NCBI GenBank assembly: GCA_002104895.1
Contig: MCFG01000276.1
Span: forward strand, 1-10,000
Direction: 5' to 3'
Source of the DNA: Anaeromyces robustus
Taxonomy: Eukaryota; Neocallimastigomycota; Neocallimastigomycetes; Neocallimastigales; Neocallimastigaceae
DNA length: 10,000 nt
Shown here: in pieces, positions 9,013-10,000 of the stretch
Numbering within the stretch: the first letter of the stretch is position 1
Layout of the letters: the number at the start of each line of letters is the position of its first letter
The notes under the pieces: model-generated
Told to the model about the DNA's origin: nothing
Databases searched by the model: none
What the model saw: only the letters and a program-made list of their open reading frames with translations
Position numbers and translations under genes: made by a program

Positions 9013-9385
9013 TTTTATTATATTTTCTATTTTATTTTATTTTAATTAAAATCCATTATTAAAAAAAAAAAAGTATCATATATTATTATATTATATTTTT
9101 TTATATATGAATAATAGTTAAATAATAGTTATATTAAATATAAAGTTATTATAATCTATATAATAAATAATATATTAAAAATTTATTTATAATTAAATGT
9201 ATAAATGATATATTATAGTTTATTATAATTCAATATAAACGTCAATAAAAAATATTATAAATAAAGTTACAAAGTTATATTAAATATTATATAATAATTA
9301 AATTAAAAAATATTATAAAGATTAAATAGTTAAGTAATTTAAATAAAAAAAAGGAATATTTCAATAATAAATACATTTCTATGTA

Positions 9386-9416
9386 ATATTTCCCTTTTTA
9401 TCAAAAAGGGTAATAT
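9386..9416. repeat. G/C-anchored hairpin
   Basis: CCCTTTTT (9392-9399) and AAAAAGGG (9403-9410) pair around the loop ATC. Beyond one T-T mismatch the stem extends five more base pairs (9386-9390 with 9412-9416). Three consecutive G-C pairs and the following GTGGCGG are exceptional in this region. Because the right arm is not followed by a T run on the plus strand until about 9427, a terminator reading is weak. It could be an intergenic structured element or the end of a degraded element. Confidence 0.6.
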
Positions 9417-9522
9417 GTGGCGGTTTAATTTTTTTTTTTTTTTTTGATATAATAAATATGATTAAATATCATTGGGAAGAAAGAAAACAAAATAAATAAT
9501 ATAAAAAATTATATGAAATTAC

Positions 9523-9525
9523 AAA

Positions 9526-9557
<32 letters not shown>
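9523..9557. repeat. (AAAT)n microsatellite, about 8.5 units
   Basis: Uninterrupted AAAT repeats. They are complementary to the TTTA array starting about 60-80 bp downstream, so the two could pair as arms of a long imperfect hairpin. Confidence 0.9.
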
Positions 9558-9579
9558 ATATAATATTCAATATTATATA
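9557..9579. repeat. Perfect 11-bp palindrome with one central base
   Basis: Arms 9557-9567 and 9569-9579 are exact reverse complements around C9568. It lies immediately at the end of the AAAT array. Confidence 0.6.
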
Positions 9580-9617
9580 ATCAGCATTTATAATATAAAA
9601 AATATCTATTTATTCAA

Positions 9618-9634
9618 TTATTTATTTATTATTT

Positions 9635-9702
<68 letters not shown>

Positions 9703-9785
9703 TGTATGTATGTATGTATGTATTTATTTATTATTATTATTATTTATTATTTATTATTTATTATTTATTATTTATTATTTATTTA
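9618..9785. repeat. Compound microsatellite (TTTA)n-(TATG)5-(TTA)n-(TTATTTA)n
   Basis: A TTTA array runs to about 9700. Five TATG units (9701-9720) interrupt it, then two TTTA units and a short TTA run. A 7-bp TTATTTA array of about six copies follows, from about 9739 to 9785. The embedded TATG block probably arose from one T-to-G change that then expanded. Confidence 0.9.
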
Positions 9786-10000
9786 AGTGGTTTTAATTTA
9801 ATTTGTAAAATTACTTCATTATATTTTTGATTACTTTTATTTCTATTTCTAATTTTCCCTGTTTGTTAAATTATTTGAACTTTCCATATTATTTATTAAT
9901 AATACAGTACAATTAATAGAAAAGAATAGTGGCATAAAATAATATGATAAAAATGAGATAAAAAATAATAAAATAAAATTGATTCCATTTAATCATATTA

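Larger units (their letters stand above)
4926..9999. other. Gene-free, extremely A+T-rich region
   Basis: I find no credible coding exon on either strand, no tRNA or rRNA, and no transposase or reverse-transcriptase fragment. Stops occur densely in all frames, and the composition lacks the G+C rise seen in the exons. The content is homopolymer tracts, microsatellites, short tandem arrays and short inverted repeats, each listed separately. Three short patches are slightly richer in G+C: about 5950-6070, 6780-6835 and 9785-9940. None resolves into a feature. Small non-coding RNA genes without a recognisable fold could be missed. Confidence 0.75.

Noticed and set aside
9392-9430. Rho-independent-type terminator (hairpin then T run)
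   Set aside because: The T run starts about 17 bases after the stem, no gene leads into it, and this termination mode does not apply to a eukaryotic nucleus.
7653-9785. CRISPR-like array among the tandem repeats
   Set aside because: The repeats are directly tandem with no unique spacers, and the genome is eukaryotic.
4926-9999. Mitochondrial or organelle origin of the A/T-rich half
   Set aside because: No organelle rRNA, tRNA or protein frames are present, and the region is continuous with a spliceosomal nuclear gene.
9786-10000. Possible exon, because G+C is slightly higher
   Set aside because: I found no sustained open frame or convincing splice sites on either strand. It may be a UTR of a gene beyond the window, but nothing supports that directly.

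Overview
The window is eukaryotic nuclear DNA of extreme A+T content. The best fit is an anaerobic gut fungus (Neocallimastigomycota). Supporting signs are flanks that look about 90% A+T by eye, long poly(A)/poly(T) tracts, AAAT/TTTA microsatellites, GT-AG introns with a TACTAAC-like branch site, Asn- and Thr-rich low-complexity protein segments encoded by pure AAT or ACT runs, and regular use of ATA and CGT codons. A dictyostelid or another A+T-rich protist cannot be excluded. The TGA stop and the long empty flank argue mildly against Dictyostelium. This is an inference from composition, not from a marker gene.

Layout. Positions 1-280 are the 3' flank of the only gene. Positions 281-4343, read on the minus strand, hold one three-exon gene. 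Exon 1 (4343-4309) supplies the ATG, exon 2 is 4138-4038 and exon 3 is 3942-281. Both introns join in frame and give a predicted 1265-residue protein. The long uninterrupted frame of exon 3 on its own has no ATG near its start, so the two small upstream exons are needed for a sensible product. The protein is not one I recognise. It is Asn/Ser/Thr-rich and largely disordered, with a basic N-terminus, six consensus SUMO-acceptor motifs (one of them in the phosphorylation-dependent form), an acidic/hydrophobic activation-domain-like patch, an aromatic charged helical module and a helical C-terminus. It looks like a nuclear transcription or chromatin regulator.

Positions 4344 to about 4925 are the upstream flank and probable promoter, with two poly(dA:dT) tracts. 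From there to the end (about 5 kb) I find no gene, tRNA or rRNA and no transposon reading frame. This part holds microsatellites, four short-period tandem arrays (30-, 50-, 22- and 7-bp periods), a 39-base A tract and several short inverted repeats.

No CRISPR array, operon or recognisable multi-gene system is present. The observations most worth a second look are the SUMO-motif array of the protein and the nested 50-bp and 22-bp arrays in the gene-free half.
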